Assembly: GCA_964448115.1 (NCBI GenBank)
Contig: CAYUVA010000001.1
Span: forward strand, 72,066 to 136,065
Reading direction: 5' to 3'
DNA: 64,000 bases
DNA from: CAYUVA01 sp964448115 [NCBI: uncultured bacterium]
GTDB taxonomy: Bacteria; CAYUVA01
Positions 63,173-64,000 of the stretch are shown here, piece after piece; positions within the stretch are counted from its first letter, which is position 1; each line of letters opens with the position of its first letter. Below the pieces are notes generated by a model, which saw only the letters and a program-made list of their open reading frames with translations, searched no databases and had not been told where the DNA came from. The translations under genes were made by a program, and so were the position numbers.

Positions 63173-64000
63173 TTATTTGAGGTCGAAGTCGGTCAAAACT
63201 TCCTCGGTAGTCAAGGGGATGCCATATATAATGAGTTTAGTTATAGTCTTTAGCGGACCAATGCCTCTGCAATACCAGGAGTCAATCTGAAGCTCAGCAT
63301 TGCCAGAGCCGGATAATGCACTTGTATAGGTTCGATATGTATCGTTGCGGAAGTAGCCAGCCGGTGTGAAGACCGGTTCGGCTCCTATAACTGTGGTAGT
63401 GCCGGCGAAATGATAGGTCTGCCCCTGTCCGTACTCCATGATAGCAACATACTGCCACGAGTCTCCAGGTTGAAAGAAATTCTTTACCAGCAAGCTGCCA
63501 TTGGTGCCGGCTGCACCATAGTCGATAGGATTATTCCCCACCGTGGTTCGCTTGATCCAGACCGTGCCGGACTCACTTTCCGGGATCAGGTAGGTGAATC
63601 CGCCCTGTTCAGGTTGATCCGGGGTTATCGTCTGTAACTTGCGGCATAGCTTGCCATCGACTAGCTCCTCGCCGATAACGCTCTTTATGCTCTCGATGGT
63701 TATACCGAAGCTCTTCAGGTTCATCTCCCAGACATCCCCATCATCAAGCGGATAGAAGGGGTGATACCCCTGGCAGTCAGTGCTGAAGCGAAACGAGGTT
63801 ACCCCCAGCGGACCCATCGGATCCATCGTCCCCGGCCACAGAAATGCGCAGTACCACCTGAAGGTATCGACCGGAACTCCTTCGGGAACATAGAAGGTAA
63901 ACAGCGGCGCCTCGATGTCTATCCCACCGGGGAGCTGCAAGGGGATGACGGTGAATTCATCCTTGAAGTCAGGGTAAAAATATAGTTTGTCAAAGGCTTC
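63173..64000 (-). CDS. Exported protein of unknown function, 5' end outside the window
   Basis: The frame is open to the right edge: the 20 codons from 63941 to 64000 read through without a stop, so the N-terminus lies beyond 64000. The visible 275 residues are rich in Thr, Gly, Tyr and Pro, with beta-strand patterns (GFTYLIPESESGTVWIKR, SYLVAIMEYGQGQTYHF-like strands) and no catalytic motif I recognise. It resembles uncharacterised exported proteins whose C-terminus ends in an amphipathic strand (EVLTDFDLK). A TTG at 63940 could be mistaken for a start. The glycosyltransferase gene follows 6 bases downstream. Confidence 0.55.
   Translation of the reverse strand, partial: EAFDKLYFYPDFKDEFTVIPLQLPGGIDIEAPLFTFYVPEGVPVDTFRWYCAFLWPGTMDPMGPLGVTSFRFSTDCQGYHPFYPLDDGDVWEMNLKSFGITIESIKSVIGEELVDGKLCRKLQTITPDQPEQGGFTYLIPESESGTVWIKRTTVGNNPIDYGAAGTNGSLLVKNFFQPGDSWQYVAIMEYGQGQTYHFAGTTTVIGAEPVFTPAGYFRNDTYRTYTSALSGSGNAELQIDSWYCRGIGPLKTITKLIIYGIPLTTEEVLTDFDLK

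Overview
The window reads as a chromosomal segment of a Gram-negative, probably anaerobic or facultative bacterium from a poorly characterised lineage. Outer-membrane biology is clear: a TonB-dependent receptor, an ExbB/ExbD pair, two putative outer-membrane barrels, several lipoproteins and many exported modular proteins. The glpABC respiratory dehydrogenase, tandem phosphotransacylases and a cobalamin-linked reactivation protein fit an anaerobic metabolism. TP-rich linkers in exported proteins and many dispersed palindromic intergenic repeats resemble deltaproteobacterial or candidate-phylum genomes. No rRNA or intact tRNA gene is present, so I do not name a taxon. Several promoters match the sigma70 consensus, with 17-nt spacers in the clearest cases.

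Layout. 1-9 kb: FmdB-type zinc ribbon, a stand-alone methionine-synthase reactivation domain, a dimethylformamidase-like exported protein, a caspase-fold protein lacking its catalytic His, and a putative outer-membrane barrel. 9-13.5 kb: ATC-hydrolase-like protein, NAD(P)HX repair enzyme, PhaR-like regulator followed by a structured element, and a secreted papain-like protease. 13.8-18 kb: glpABC. 18.5-27.2 kb: an operon of two large TPR proteins, ExbB, ExbD and a GAF histidine kinase. 27.4-33.4 kb: a seven-repeat lipoprotein, ApgM phosphoglycerate mutase, a FetAB-like ABC exporter, and an SDR enzyme paired with a conserved protein of unknown function. 33.4-34.4 kb: gene-free repeat island (MITE-like palindrome and 163-bp tandem repeats). 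34.4-39.5 kb: lipoprotein, TonB receptor, exported CbiX-type chelatase and a small porin-like protein, probably a metal or tetrapyrrole uptake cluster. 39.5-41.6 kb: a frameshifted exported protein and an IS256-family remnant.

41.6-64 kb: two Ptb-like phosphotransacylases; a CheY-like regulator; a leftward array of alcohol dehydrogenase, hybrid histidine kinase, SbcD and SbcC behind a palindromic operator; gamma carbonic anhydrase with a class III sirtuin; a membrane protein with a B12-binding radical SAM protein; a very large GlnE/GlnD-like double nucleotidyltransferase; grpE-dnaK; and a family 2 glycosyltransferase with an exported protein that runs off the right edge.

The most interesting units are the TPR-ExbBD-kinase operon, the TonB/exported-chelatase cluster, the double nucleotidyltransferase, the His-less caspase and the structured element after the PhaR-like gene. 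All functional statements come from motif recognition by eye; no database search was run.
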